From Aeromonas bestiarum (GTDB taxonomy: Bacteria; Pseudomonadota; Gammaproteobacteria; Enterobacterales; Aeromonadaceae): 64,000 bases of DNA. The position numbers and the translations under genes were made by a program. Location of the stretch: NCBI RefSeq assembly GCF_000819745.1, contig NZ_CDDA01000015.1, forward strand, positions 485,653 through 549,652, in the 5' to 3' direction. Below, in pieces: positions 36,944 through 46,066 of this stretch (the stretch's first letter is position 1; each line of letters opens with the position of its first letter). Below the pieces are notes generated by a model. That model made no database searches and was not told where the DNA came from. It saw only the letters and a program-made list of their open reading frames with translations.

Positions 36944-37402
36944 ATGACAAGTAAACACAGAGTATCTGGCAAAAAATTAGATCAGTTGATTGAGTCAGAA
37001 TTATTGTCCATGGAGCGCGAAGGCCTGGATAGGGCCCCCATCAAAGCCTCCACACTGCATGCTCGCCTTAAGGCAAAAGGCCTAATTTCAGGTGGTTTGA
37101 GTACACTATCGGTACCTCATCGTAGAGATCTAATCGTTAAATATGCAACTCGCCAACATAACCTGAGTGATTTAAATAAACAGGAAGTCGACCTAGTCAC
37201 CGGGAGGCGGACTAGCGCGGCATATATAAAGAAAGCAGCTCGCATGGAAAGTGAACGCGATATTTGGCAAAAGAAATATCAAGATAACCTTTTCGCAGTG
37301 TTAGATCTCGTGAAAGAGATTCAAGTTAATACACCTATAAAGATAGAGGATATTCTTAGCCCATTTCTTATTCGTGAACTTCGTATCCCCCCCAAAAAAT
37401 AG
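36944..37402 (+). CDS. small helical partner of the recombinase module
   Basis: 152 residues, basic, mostly helical: an N-terminal region (KLDQLIESELLSMEREGLDRAPIKASTLHARLKAKGLISGG) that looks like a helix-turn-helix, and a coiled segment (KKAARMESERDIWQKKYQDNLFAVLDLVKEIQ). Not recognised by name. Following three recombinases at a short distance it is in the place of TnpC in Tn554-like elements or GmtX in gamma-mobile-trio modules, both small accessory proteins; function inferred from position only. Confidence 0.65.
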   Translation: MTSKHRVSGKKLDQLIESELLSMEREGLDRAPIKASTLHARLKAKGLISGGLSTLSVPHRRDLIVKYATRQHNLSDLNKQEVDLVTGRRTSAAYIKKAARMESERDIWQKKYQDNLFAVLDLVKEIQVNTPIKIEDILSPFLIRELRIPPKK

Positions 37403-37457
37403 AGGATACTAATATGTTGCATGGCATTCACACTATAACAATCAAACATGAGTTTTA

Positions 37458-37982
37458 TTATTTTGCTTCCTGATATGATGAGACTACATCAATGACTGCT
37501 TTAACACTCTTTATCCTCCCTAAAATAATGTTTATTTTTTCATCTGCTTGACTTGATATATTGTTTATAACATGCTCTAACTGTGGGTACATGTTGGCTA
37601 GCTCATCGCATTCCTCCTTTTCTCCTGAAAGAATTTTTATTTGATTCTCATAGTAGCTATATCTTTCATTTAGATGGTGTAATGGATTATTCATTGATGG
37701 TGACATTTCACCCTCTCGTAAATTGCAACTATCAATGCTCTCATCAAAATATTTACTTGTCTTGGCAAAAATCAAATTTCGCCCATCAGATTTTCTTGAA
37801 AGCAATCCTTTATTAACCAACTTCATTAGTTGTAAATATACAAAACCATATCCAGCAGTATTGCTATAAGAGGTGTTTTCTTCACCATATCCGGCCTTTA
37901 GACATTCCACCACTGTAAACTCGTTCAGTCTTTTATTCTCCAAGGCATTGTAAATAGGCGTGGGTAGGTGAGTGATCGACAT
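37458..37982 (-). CDS. winged-helix/coiled-coil protein of unknown function
   Basis: 174 residues, AT-rich gene. Residues 1-75 have the layout of a winged helix (NEFTVVECLKAGY...GFVYLQLMKLVNKGLLSRKSDGRNLIFAKT); residues 95-170 are coiled coil (LNERYSYYENQIKILSGEKEECDELANMYPQLEHVINN). It is convergent with the recombinase module and divergent from the XRE gene, so it may be a cargo regulator. No family name recognised. Confidence 0.6.
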   Translation of the reverse strand: MSITHLPTPIYNALENKRLNEFTVVECLKAGYGEENTSYSNTAGYGFVYLQLMKLVNKGLLSRKSDGRNLIFAKTSKYFDESIDSCNLREGEMSPSMNNPLHHLNERYSYYENQIKILSGEKEECDELANMYPQLEHVINNISSQADEKINIILGRIKSVKAVIDVVSSYQEAK

Positions 37983-38083
37983 AGTTATGGATTATCTCCA
38001 TCTGTTTGCATGATTATTAAACTAATATCCGACAAATAGGGATTATAGTCCCTTCACATGTGTTCAGCAACCAGAGATAGTTT

Positions 38084-38101
38084 TCGCCTCAAGAGAGGCG
38101 A
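38084..38101 (+). promoter_or_regulatory. hairpin/dyad covering the XRE gene ribosome site
   Basis: TCGCCTC (38084-38090), loop AAGA, GAGGCGA (38095-38101). The right arm contains the GAGG ribosome site four bases before the ATG at 38105, so a folded leader would hide it; as DNA it is a dyad that the encoded XRE repressor could bind. Confidence 0.55.
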
Positions 38102-38104
38102 TAA

Positions 38105-38311
38105 ATGCATGATATAGCAAAGAAATTTGGGAATAAGTTGCGTGCAAAACGAACTGACCTCGGTATCACCCAAGAACAGCTAGCCTTAATGGCTGATATC
38201 GATCAGAGCTATGTAGGACGTATCGAACGAGGAACGGTTAATATCACGCTTGAAAAAGCCTATCGGCTTTGCGAGATACTGCAATGTGATATTCGTGACC
38301 TTCTTCCGTAA
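38105..38311 (+). CDS. XRE-family helix-turn-helix regulator
   Basis: 68-residue protein that is little more than one Cro/CI-type HTH: LRAKRTDLGITQEQLALMADIDQSYVGRIERGTVNITLEKAYRLCEILQCDIRDLL. Such single-domain XRE proteins often repress their own mobile island. The dyad over its ribosome site points to autoregulation. Confidence 0.88.
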   Translation: MHDIAKKFGNKLRAKRTDLGITQEQLALMADIDQSYVGRIERGTVNITLEKAYRLCEILQCDIRDLLP

Positions 38312-38535
38312 CTTCAATAACTTGTCAGCATTGGCGTCTGCCGAACTTCAGCACTCCCACTCATAATCTGTAGGGCTGCTGAATCAGGTTGGCTCGTACC
38401 TTTTTAGGATTCCAGCATCCCAGCAAAGTGTCATAATCCGGCTTTGGAACGCACTCTGTTTCCTACACACCTAACTTTAAGGCTACACCAGTTTTGTCAC
38501 ATTCTGAGCCCAGCGGGCGAAGAGCAGGACATACA

Positions 38536-38787
38536 TTATAGGTCATCCAGCGAAACGCTGACTCTGTCGAGTGAGGCTATTCGCTCATCAGCTATACGGT
38601 TTAGCTCGGCATCTTCGGCCAGCTCGACATAGTAGGCAAAGAGTTTTGGTGGCACACAGTAAAAGGCTGGTTCATTGTTGTTGAGGATGGCAACAGCTGA
38701 ACCATGGCCTTTCTTTAGTGTCCCCATCGGGTTACGTTTCAGTTCGAAAATACTGGCCACAGTGGCAGAGAGGATCTGATAACTCAT
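38536..38787 (-). CDS. orphan StbD/RelB-like antitoxin
   Basis: 83-residue protein of the Phd/YefM-StbD type: MSYQILSATVASIFELKRNPMGTLKKGHGSAVAILNNNEPAFYCVPPKLFAYYVELAEDAELNRIADERIASLDRVSVSLDDL. The ELKRNPM and AVAILN-x-PAFYCV motifs match StbD antitoxins, which bind a RelE/StbE toxin encoded just downstream. The 223 bases downstream here (38312-38535) contain no open toxin frame on the minus strand, so the toxin is missing. Confidence 0.8.
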   Translation of the reverse strand: MSYQILSATVASIFELKRNPMGTLKKGHGSAVAILNNNEPAFYCVPPKLFAYYVELAEDAELNRIADERIASLDRVSVSLDDL

Positions 38788-38958
38788 GGTTAAGCCCTGG
38801 TAAGTTTAGCGACTTGGTAATGGTAGCGACTGTACCACCTAAAATGGTATCCGCGATGATTAGACCACTACAAAGGGAGGATTATCGCCTCCCCATTTAT
38901 ATTAAAGGCTCGTCTGGAGAGCTTTAAATTTGGTTAAACATTGAACCTATTTGCCACC

Positions 38959-41900
38959 CTACACAGGTAAGTGAACTTCACGGAATGCCTCCCCTAGCTG
39001 AAGTGCAGCACTTCGTCGATCGCCCATATCAACCAGCATGTCGAGAATACGTAGGAATTTCTGCGACAAAGCTAATTTCATAGGGGCATCACGATGTGCA
39101 AGGTACTGCACCAAACCCGCTATACGTGCTGGAAGGGACGAACCATGCCAGCCTTGCAGATTATCGGGTCCCTCGCCGATAACCGCGATAACTTGGTCTG
39201 CGAAAACTTCAGCTGGGTAGTCATTTTTCGCTTTTTCACAAAGAGTCAGGAATGGTTCCATAACAGACGCAGCCCATCCAGCGGAGCGAACGAAACGTTC
39301 AATCAGGGGCAGAATGATGCCAATTTCGGACCAATCACCATTAGCATAACGAGCGGCTAAATCAGCGCGTTCAACAGCGACAAACATCAACGTTCGGACA
39401 AGGTCAGGCTGATCGAAGCCTGATAACTCCCCGCTACGGTAGGCGCCACGCTCAAAGACCGAATCGTTAAGAAGTCTCCCCAGGCAAAGGTCAAGCATAG
39501 ATACTGCATCGCCAGGCACGGTAGGAGCATCGTATATATAGGCGCAGGCATAGATCCTCGTGAATGGAGAGAGGAGAGCAAAACAATTTTCGCCCTCAAG
39601 CCTTAGTATCGGGTCAAGAAAACGAACCTGAAACTCGCTGAGTGGAAGAAGCCCTGCAACCCTGCCTAGGCTTGTCCCTAAGGTATGAGTCCATTCAAAA
39701 AGATTGGAATTTGAGCGATGTCTCCGCCCAGGCTTCACCCAAAAAGGGGCATTTTTCTGATTTGTCCAGTCGAGGACACCATCCAAAAAGTTAAGAAGCT
39801 CACTTTTGGCATCACTCCTCAATACCTCAATAAAAGGAATTCGCTCAAGGAGCTTTGCTGCCAACTCTGAGTGCCAGAAACCGGCAGGCTCAGTCCAAAA
39901 AACATTGACGTCGAGCACATCGTATTCTTCATAGTTTGCATGCCGATACGAGGCATTATTGGGTTCGACCTGCACCCAGGCGGGAGCTGGTAGTGGAAGA
40001 GAGGCCCATCCACTACCAACCTCATAACACGCAAGCGCCGCATTGACCGCCGTTTGTGCTGTATCTGGCGTATGAAGCGCTTCACCATGTTGATAGGGCT
40101 GATTTCGCGGCCGAGGGGGAACGTCACAAAGAGAAAATGCCAATATCAGCGCCGCCCAAGACAGCTTGGGGTCAGTAATCCACAGCTTGCACGCTTCTTC
40201 AAACGCGGCTAAAGAGACGACTTCCAGCGGATGAGCAATCAACTCGAGCAGATCCCGTACAGCACCGGCTGGCGCCGTTCCTTCGCGCAGATCTGCTGCT
40301 AATCCTCGCGCTACGTAGATAGCTTGATGCCATGGAATAATAGACCTATGTGACCACATCAGGTCCGGCTTCTCAGGTAAATGTATCGCTCGCCTTAACA
40401 CATCCCTAGCCCACTCAAGATCTACTGGCGAGCACCCTTCTCTGAAGTTGAGTACAATGGCAGCAGTAGCGGATAGCGCGCCTCGGCGCATGTCCAGAAG
40501 TTCTTCTTTATTTTCATCGTCCAGATGCTCGAACAAGTGACCTGCATCCAATCCCTTGGCCAGTACGATTGCATTCTCAATTGTGTAGGCCTCCTGAATT
40601 GTCTGTTTTTCAAACGACTTGGATGCCCATGTCCAAAGACTCGACTGCTGAAGATGTTTTGAAGCCTCTTCGGCTCTGGCAATGTTTTCAGGTTTAGCTG
40701 CTGAAGGGCTGACATGGACAATCGCAATTTGATCCGAATCCTCTGCGGTACGGTAAATTTGATAGTTTTTCCGCTCCACCAACTCGGCATATTTGAAAGC
40801 TTGGGCTGTAAGATGTTCTTGTTCTTCTGGAGTATCACGCTGCTCTTCGTACTGATAAGGCAGGTCGTTCTTGAAATTAAGGATCGCTTCGCTGATTTGG
40901 CTTCTGATCGGATCTGCACCAAAAACAAGTTTAGGAACCATCCAAAGAAGCTGCATTTTACGCACCGGTCGCGCGTTTGCTGATTGCACTATTTCAACGT
41001 GAGATTTGTCATTGGGCTTAAAACCCATCAAGTTCGCCATTGACGAGGAAATATCCTGCACCATTCTGTTTTGGTCTGCCGCCAACAGCCGCTGTGAGGT
41101 GAAGAGCGGCAAAGTCGTTTCAGAAACAATCTCGGTATGGAGGGCAAGCATCGATGCTATGCCTAAGATGGCAATACACTCATTATCTTTAACAACTTGC
41201 AGGATCAGCGAGTCAACAGAGCGGCCCCTTTCAAGCTCGGCGAAGCACCATTCTTCAAGTGCCATAAACCCGCAACCGATAAACTTCGGAGCCCAGGTAG
41301 ACCGGAACCAAAGGTACTCACGATCAGTGCCCCAGAACGTTTGAGAACCCCAAGGAAATTTCAAAACAAGCGGTATGGGGGTACCTCGTCGGTCACGAGA
41401 GTGGTGATGCAGCTGCCGCCATGACGCCATCGCATGATTGCAGAGTTCCCGTAGTAGCCTTATTCCTTCCTCAGGTGCTGATTGGAACAGCGCTCGGAAA
41501 GGTTGTCTGAGTGGTGAAGCGGGAAAATAGCGGTAGTCATCGTGGATAGATAGCCGTTCCCATTCGTAGTAGCTGAAATCGTCAATGGCTAACGGGTGAA
41601 AACTACTCGAAAGGGCCATTTTATCTAACTGAGTAAGTTCAGCCTCCGACTTGGCTAGAGTCGCCTTACGCCACTCCGCGTGTTGACGACTCTCCTCCCT
41701 CTTGCGGGCAACCCGCTCATCCGGAAGTTCCTTAATCAGATATGCGAGGGAAAGGTCAACTAGCGACTTTGGAAGCGATTGAGCAAGAATGGGAGAGTAG
41801 GCAACGATGTTATGAAATGCATCATCGCGAATACGTTCTGAGTACGTGGCTCGCTGTAAATAGTCAAAAGCCAGACTGGGCTCGGCTCTGGAGGAACTTA

Positions 41901-44331
41901 AGAGGAGCTGCCCTAAGGATTTACGAAATTCGCCCAACTCAGAAACATTCCTCCAATACGCATAGTTCTCATCCGGTTTATCAGTAGAACTAAGCGCATC
42001 GATTGTCGTGAGCCATGTCGCACATTGCTGCAGAAGCGCACGAGATGTCGGATTGGGAATGTCAGCAAGGGCGTTTTGCCAGACCTCAAAGATAGAAACT
42101 ATCTCTGGATAGAGCCTTTGCGGAATGACAGTGATCCGCCGAAGAATAAAGTTTATGAGACGACGCCACGAGGCAAAGTCGGAAGGCCAACCAAGTAGAT
42201 CCGCGAACCTTTGACGCTGCTCCAGCGGAAGTGTACCTGCGAGAATATTTGTATTCGGCGAGGTCTTTTCGGCCTGAAACCAGACAAGCGCTTTCCTGAA
42301 GAGCCGAAAATCATCAGCAAAAACGGCTGTCGCGAACTGTTCCTCATCAACTTCAAACCAATCTGTTCCAAGAGGACCGACTAGCCATGCTCGCAACCAT
42401 TGTGATCTCAGACTCGAACCCTCTATTTGGGTTAGGCATGCAGACCAATCATTTCCCTTTGTATACTCCCATTGTGCGGAGAGTTCGACGACACGGGCGA
42501 CCGCAGGCGGCTCACCACAGGCTTTGATCTCTTCCATCCATTGCGTCCCGCTGTCTGCCAAAACGTAGAAGAAGGACCATTCAAAGAATATATCGTGTGA
42601 AAAACGAACAGAGACGCCTTCCCGGGCATTTTGGAGTATGCCGTCCGTTCTGAGGTCGTCAATATGTGCGACTGAAATTAGCTGGCCAAGGCGAATTGGC
42701 TGACTCAGATCACGGGTGCGAACACGCGCCACATCGAGTAGCGTGCGCTGACGTTCAATCGCGCTCTGGCCTGTCTCGTTGTAGCCGCCCTTACGCCACC
42801 AATTATCGATCAGATCGACCTCTGACTGGGGAGCGAATGTTGGGGCGCTGGGGTCTGCCACGTAACTCTGGTTCAGCACCTTTGCAAAAAATGGCCGTCG
42901 TACGATCTCCCGAACCGGCGCAGATCCAAACAGTAGCGGCCTCAGATGTGGTTTAGCATTTGCGAGTGCCTCTGACTCCTTGTCATTCAACTGGCCTACA
43001 TCGAGAGTTTCAACTTTTAGCACATCAAGATAGTTGCCGAGCCAATTGCGGAGCACTTCAATACCGGTATCGCGAAGGGAGGTGACAATGCGCCAGTTAT
43101 CAAGTAGCGGTGACGATACTATTGCATGGATCACGTCAAGAATAATGGGCTGATGTTCTTTCTCGATACGATCGATCGCGTCAATGAATAGGATGGGTGT
43201 GCCGACGGCTCCGAGTTCTACGAGAAGCGACTCTAGGGCTCCCCCCGAAAGGCCTTGAGAAGCCACATAGCTAACCCAACTGGTACCCTCTAGCTGCTCA
43301 GCCTTGAGGAAGATTGCTGGACCACACTCAATCGCGCGCTCAACTAAATGTCTCACTACAACCGATTTACCACTTCCTGGTAAGCCGCGAACCTGAACCA
43401 CTCTCGCCATGTTTAGTTTCAGGTCTACTTTCTCAAGGAGTGAAGTACGATCCAGCTTCGTTCCGCCTACATCATCCGGAATGAGGCGAGCATAGCTCCT
43501 TGCGAGGTCTGTCAATTTGTCGAGGTCGAGTCGATAGGTGGCCGCACAGCGAATACGCGCGTTTGATGAGATAAATCGAACAAGTCGCGCGCGATCAAAT
43601 TGTCCAGACTTGCCTGCTGACGATCGCGCGAGCTGAACGATCCGCGACCAGACAAGGGGGGCATTAGCTGCATCATCGGGTGCAAGGCAGTCCTTTATGT
43701 GATTAATGGCAACAGAAGAGTCAGTGGCCCCTTCACACAGGAAATCGAACTGAATTAAAACGAAGTGTGCAAGAAACTGATGCAGTTCTTCACAAGTGCA
43801 CGGGCCCTCTTTCGTCTCTTGCAGCAAACTGGTTACATTTTCTTTAACCGTTTTTATGTCCTGACTTGCACTACCGCTCAGTGTAAAGCGTTCTTGAAAA
43901 TGCTCAGTCGTTAGACTTTCACGAGCCCATTCAGAAAGGGTCTTAAGTGCTCGCTCTTTGGCAGGGCTGATCGTGCCAACTGCCGCTCCATAGCGATCAG
44001 TGTTAATACGAAAGTCTGACTTTTTCAGAGTGGCCCAACTATCGTGGATTATATCGCGAAAGTCGGTATTCGATTTTGCATCGCTGATGGTAAGTGAGCG
44101 CTTAACCTGGAGACTCAGGCGAGCAGGATTCTTCGCTGCGTCTTCAAAATCAACGATTACATCATCAAGCGGCTCTCCAAAATCTCGCTGTTGAACCGAC
44201 ACGCCGACAACAGTTCGATCAGTCATGCCAGGAGCATATGCCTCGGCTAGCATTGCAGCGAGGTAGAATGCAGCAGCATCCCCTTCGAAAGTAAAACCCT
44301 CGCCGCCAGCGAGTTCTGGTGATTGAGACAT
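38959..44331 (-). CDS. nuclease-STAND NTPase giant protein (Avs-like antiphage candidate)
   Basis: 1790 residues. N-terminal 1-110: GGEGFTFEGDAAAFYLAAML and a PD-(D/E)xK signature with D57 (GEPLDD) and Q75-V-K77, as in Cap4/DUF4297-type nucleases. Residues 310-450: Walker A GLPGSGKS (316-323), Walker B LFIDAIDRIE with D384, and a sensor-like VTSLRD, that is a STAND/NACHT-class NTPase. The remaining 1300 residues are helical without recognised domains, fitting a TPR/HEAT-like sensor. This three-part plan is that of Avs proteins, which sense phage terminase or portal and then degrade DNA. ATG at 44331 has AAGG upstream; an ATG at 44352 is possible. It is less AT-rich than the recombinases. Confidence 0.82.
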   Translation of the reverse strand: MSQSPELAGGEGFTFEGDAAAFYLAAMLAEAYAPGMTDRTVVGVSVQQRDFGEPLDDVIVDFEDAAKNPARLSLQVKRSLTISDAKSNTDFRDIIHDSWATLKKSDFRINTDRYGAAVGTISPAKERALKTLSEWARESLTTEHFQERFTLSGSASQDIKTVKENVTSLLQETKEGPCTCEELHQFLAHFVLIQFDFLCEGATDSSVAINHIKDCLAPDDAANAPLVWSRIVQLARSSAGKSGQFDRARLVRFISSNARIRCAATYRLDLDKLTDLARSYARLIPDDVGGTKLDRTSLLEKVDLKLNMARVVQVRGLPGSGKSVVVRHLVERAIECGPAIFLKAEQLEGTSWVSYVASQGLSGGALESLLVELGAVGTPILFIDAIDRIEKEHQPIILDVIHAIVSSPLLDNWRIVTSLRDTGIEVLRNWLGNYLDVLKVETLDVGQLNDKESEALANAKPHLRPLLFGSAPVREIVRRPFFAKVLNQSYVADPSAPTFAPQSEVDLIDNWWRKGGYNETGQSAIERQRTLLDVARVRTRDLSQPIRLGQLISVAHIDDLRTDGILQNAREGVSVRFSHDIFFEWSFFYVLADSGTQWMEEIKACGEPPAVARVVELSAQWEYTKGNDWSACLTQIEGSSLRSQWLRAWLVGPLGTDWFEVDEEQFATAVFADDFRLFRKALVWFQAEKTSPNTNILAGTLPLEQRQRFADLLGWPSDFASWRRLINFILRRITVIPQRLYPEIVSIFEVWQNALADIPNPTSRALLQQCATWLTTIDALSSTDKPDENYAYWRNVSELGEFRKSLGQLLLSSSRAEPSLAFDYLQRATYSERIRDDAFHNIVAYSPILAQSLPKSLVDLSLAYLIKELPDERVARKREESRQHAEWRKATLAKSEAELTQLDKMALSSSFHPLAIDDFSYYEWERLSIHDDYRYFPASPLRQPFRALFQSAPEEGIRLLRELCNHAMASWRQLHHHSRDRRGTPIPLVLKFPWGSQTFWGTDREYLWFRSTWAPKFIGCGFMALEEWCFAELERGRSVDSLILQVVKDNECIAILGIASMLALHTEIVSETTLPLFTSQRLLAADQNRMVQDISSSMANLMGFKPNDKSHVEIVQSANARPVRKMQLLWMVPKLVFGADPIRSQISEAILNFKNDLPYQYEEQRDTPEEQEHLTAQAFKYAELVERKNYQIYRTAEDSDQIAIVHVSPSAAKPENIARAEEASKHLQQSSLWTWASKSFEKQTIQEAYTIENAIVLAKGLDAGHLFEHLDDENKEELLDMRRGALSATAAIVLNFREGCSPVDLEWARDVLRRAIHLPEKPDLMWSHRSIIPWHQAIYVARGLAADLREGTAPAGAVRDLLELIAHPLEVVSLAAFEEACKLWITDPKLSWAALILAFSLCDVPPRPRNQPYQHGEALHTPDTAQTAVNAALACYEVGSGWASLPLPAPAWVQVEPNNASYRHANYEEYDVLDVNVFWTEPAGFWHSELAAKLLERIPFIEVLRSDAKSELLNFLDGVLDWTNQKNAPFWVKPGRRHRSNSNLFEWTHTLGTSLGRVAGLLPLSEFQVRFLDPILRLEGENCFALLSPFTRIYACAYIYDAPTVPGDAVSMLDLCLGRLLNDSVFERGAYRSGELSGFDQPDLVRTLMFVAVERADLAARYANGDWSEIGIILPLIERFVRSAGWAASVMEPFLTLCEKAKNDYPAEVFADQVIAVIGEGPDNLQGWHGSSLPARIAGLVQYLAHRDAPMKLALSQKFLRILDMLVDMGDRRSAALQLGEAFREVHLPV

Positions 44332-44604
44332 TACATACCTTTTAAATGTCATTGTAGTGGTCGACTAAATCCGGACATTATGTTACGCCAAACTTCCGCT
44401 GTTTGGTTGTATTGCATCATTATTTTGATGTGACGCTTTCAGTTTTAGCTATCGTATCCGGTAGAAACTAATTTCCCGATTTGGTTATAGCAAGCTGCTA
44501 TAAATAAGCGTTGTTATGCACTTTTATCGGAGTAGTTTCACAAGCAGTCTATCGGACTACTCTTGTGCAGATATCAAGTAGTACAATATGCTGAAAAATA
44601 CGCA
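44332..44604. promoter_or_regulatory. intergenic region upstream of the giant NTPase gene
   Basis: 273 AT-rich bases between the CoiA-like stop and the giant gene, both on the minus strand. It is long enough for an own promoter but no convincing -35/-10 pair could be fixed. No RNA gene is recognised. Confidence 0.35.
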
Positions 44605-45774
44605 TTAGTCGGGGAAATACTTACCAAACCGCCTAGCTCGTTCGCGGGCACCAACACACTGTTCACGATAGCAATAACCATGCAGAGTAAGTATTTCCGA
44701 CTCAAGGAAGCAATATTTGCAAACCTTAGGCCCCTCCTCCACCGGATCAACCTCAGCCTCTTTTTTTTGCAACCCGGTAACCAACTGATCAGCTGCACGT
44801 TGCATCGCTCCCTTATCCAGACGCCTGCGATCAATCGCCTCCTTGCGCTTTTCTTCCATCCGCTCCCAGATTGCGTCAGACCGCTGCTTGCGTTCCACCA
44901 TTACACGCCGTTCCTCTTCTTCCTGCTGCTGACGAGCTAACCGTAACATCGCTTCCCGTTGCTGTTGCCGCTCCTGCGCCAGTTTCTGTTCGCGCTCACG
45001 CCGGGCTTGCCGCTCAGGCTCTCTCCGTGCCTCCTCTTCTCTCCACAACCGCAATCGCTCCTCATACCTCATCCGTTGCTCGGTCTGAAAGCGTGCCCTC
45101 TCATCTGCTTCGTATTGCAGGCGACTACGCTTCCACTCTGCTGCGGGATGAAACTGCCAGTGCAGGCACTTCGGATTGGAACTGAGTATGTGGAACATCC
45201 ATGACGTGGTATCCATATCGTCTGGGCGATCCTTCCGGAAGAGATGTTCAGCAAAGGTGCTATACACGACCGAGAGAATGCCTGTTTTAGGGTTGGTACA
45301 GGTGTAATCGTCCAGCCAATAGGGTTTATCCTGTGGCGATTCATTAGCAGCAGGGAAATCCAGTCCAAGTCGATAATCGTTCCGGTCCTGTAGAGCATAG
45401 AGCGCAGTCGGAGCCAATTGCTGACACGCCTGGGACGTACGGTATACTTTGATATCGGAGTGCAACGCGGATACTAGATGGTTGATCCCCTCGAACAAGG
45501 TCTCGAAGGCAGGAGTAGTGAGCAACTTGATGTCATCAAGCCGAGAGAGCAACATCAAACGAATACTGGTGTAAAAAGCGTATTGGCAGGCTTCCTTGCT
45601 GGCAGTGTGATGTGCGAAATGATGTGCATTTACATCGGCTTTTCTGGCCACCAGACGCCCGTCACAACTAGGGCACCTACAGTTGCAGGCTAGCCCCCGC
45701 GCAACCTCGTCAATTGACACCATTTGGCCAGTATCAATCCTGACCGCAAAAGGAATACGAATATCTTGCCACAT
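44605..45774 (-). CDS. CoiA-like zinc-ribbon/coiled-coil protein
   Basis: 389 residues. N-terminal zinc motif C30-x-C32-x-C34-x2-C37 with RLVARKADVNAHHFAHH (His 51-56), the arrangement seen at the start of competence protein CoiA and related nuclease-associated proteins. The middle is globular; residues about 215-330 are a highly charged Arg/Glu coiled coil (EERLRLWREEEARREPERQARREREQK). A second zinc ribbon, CKYCFLESEILTLHGYCYREQC, is near the C-terminus. It lies upstream of the giant NTPase gene on the same strand. Role unknown; DNA binding or processing is likely from the zinc modules. Confidence 0.72.
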   Translation of the reverse strand: MWQDIRIPFAVRIDTGQMVSIDEVARGLACNCRCPSCDGRLVARKADVNAHHFAHHTASKEACQYAFYTSIRLMLLSRLDDIKLLTTPAFETLFEGINHLVSALHSDIKVYRTSQACQQLAPTALYALQDRNDYRLGLDFPAANESPQDKPYWLDDYTCTNPKTGILSVVYSTFAEHLFRKDRPDDMDTTSWMFHILSSNPKCLHWQFHPAAEWKRSRLQYEADERARFQTEQRMRYEERLRLWREEEARREPERQARREREQKLAQERQQQREAMLRLARQQQEEEERRVMVERKQRSDAIWERMEEKRKEAIDRRRLDKGAMQRAADQLVTGLQKKEAEVDPVEEGPKVCKYCFLESEILTLHGYCYREQCVGARERARRFGKYFPD

Positions 45775-45890
45775 AGCGAGATCTCAACGACCAACTGGTT
45801 TAGGCCATTGCCCAGATAGTGCCATATTATCGAATCTCTTATTCAACGAGAATCGACACCGATTAGACCAACTCAGGACAAGGGGGTTAG

Positions 45891-46052
45891 GTGAAAGAAA
45901 AGGATACCTTCGCGATCTTTATTGACGCAGACAATGCACTGTCAAGAAAGATAGAAACGGTGTTATCCGAGTTGGCCTTCTATGAAGCGGCCAATATACG
46001 AAAGTCCTATGGCAACTGGAAAAATACCTAGCTCAAGCCATGGGAGGACGTG
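45891..46052 (+). pseudogene. remnant of a NYN-domain (LabA-like) nuclease gene
   Basis: From the GTG at 45891 the frame reads VKEKDTFAIFIDADNALSRK, then ETVLSELAFYEAANIRKSYGNWKNT and a TAG at 46029-46031; the frame then goes on LKPWEDV before identity is lost near 46052. The FIDADN...YGNWK...LKPWEDV pattern is the first third of NYN-domain proteins, whose catalytic Asp residues begin at DADN. So this is a 5' fragment with an in-frame stop, cut off beside the LysR gene. It marks the right edge of the accessory region. Too short for a routine ORF cut-off. Confidence 0.7.
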
Positions 46053-46066
46053 TGGCTCACACAAGA

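Noticed and set aside
38330..38480. Integron attC-like site (CCTAAC near 38463)
   Set aside because: Only one of the required core sites is seen and no partner GTTRRRY at a suitable distance.
38312..38535. StbE/RelE toxin remnant downstream of the antitoxin
   Set aside because: Translation of the minus strand in this stretch is interrupted by stops and shows no RelE motif.
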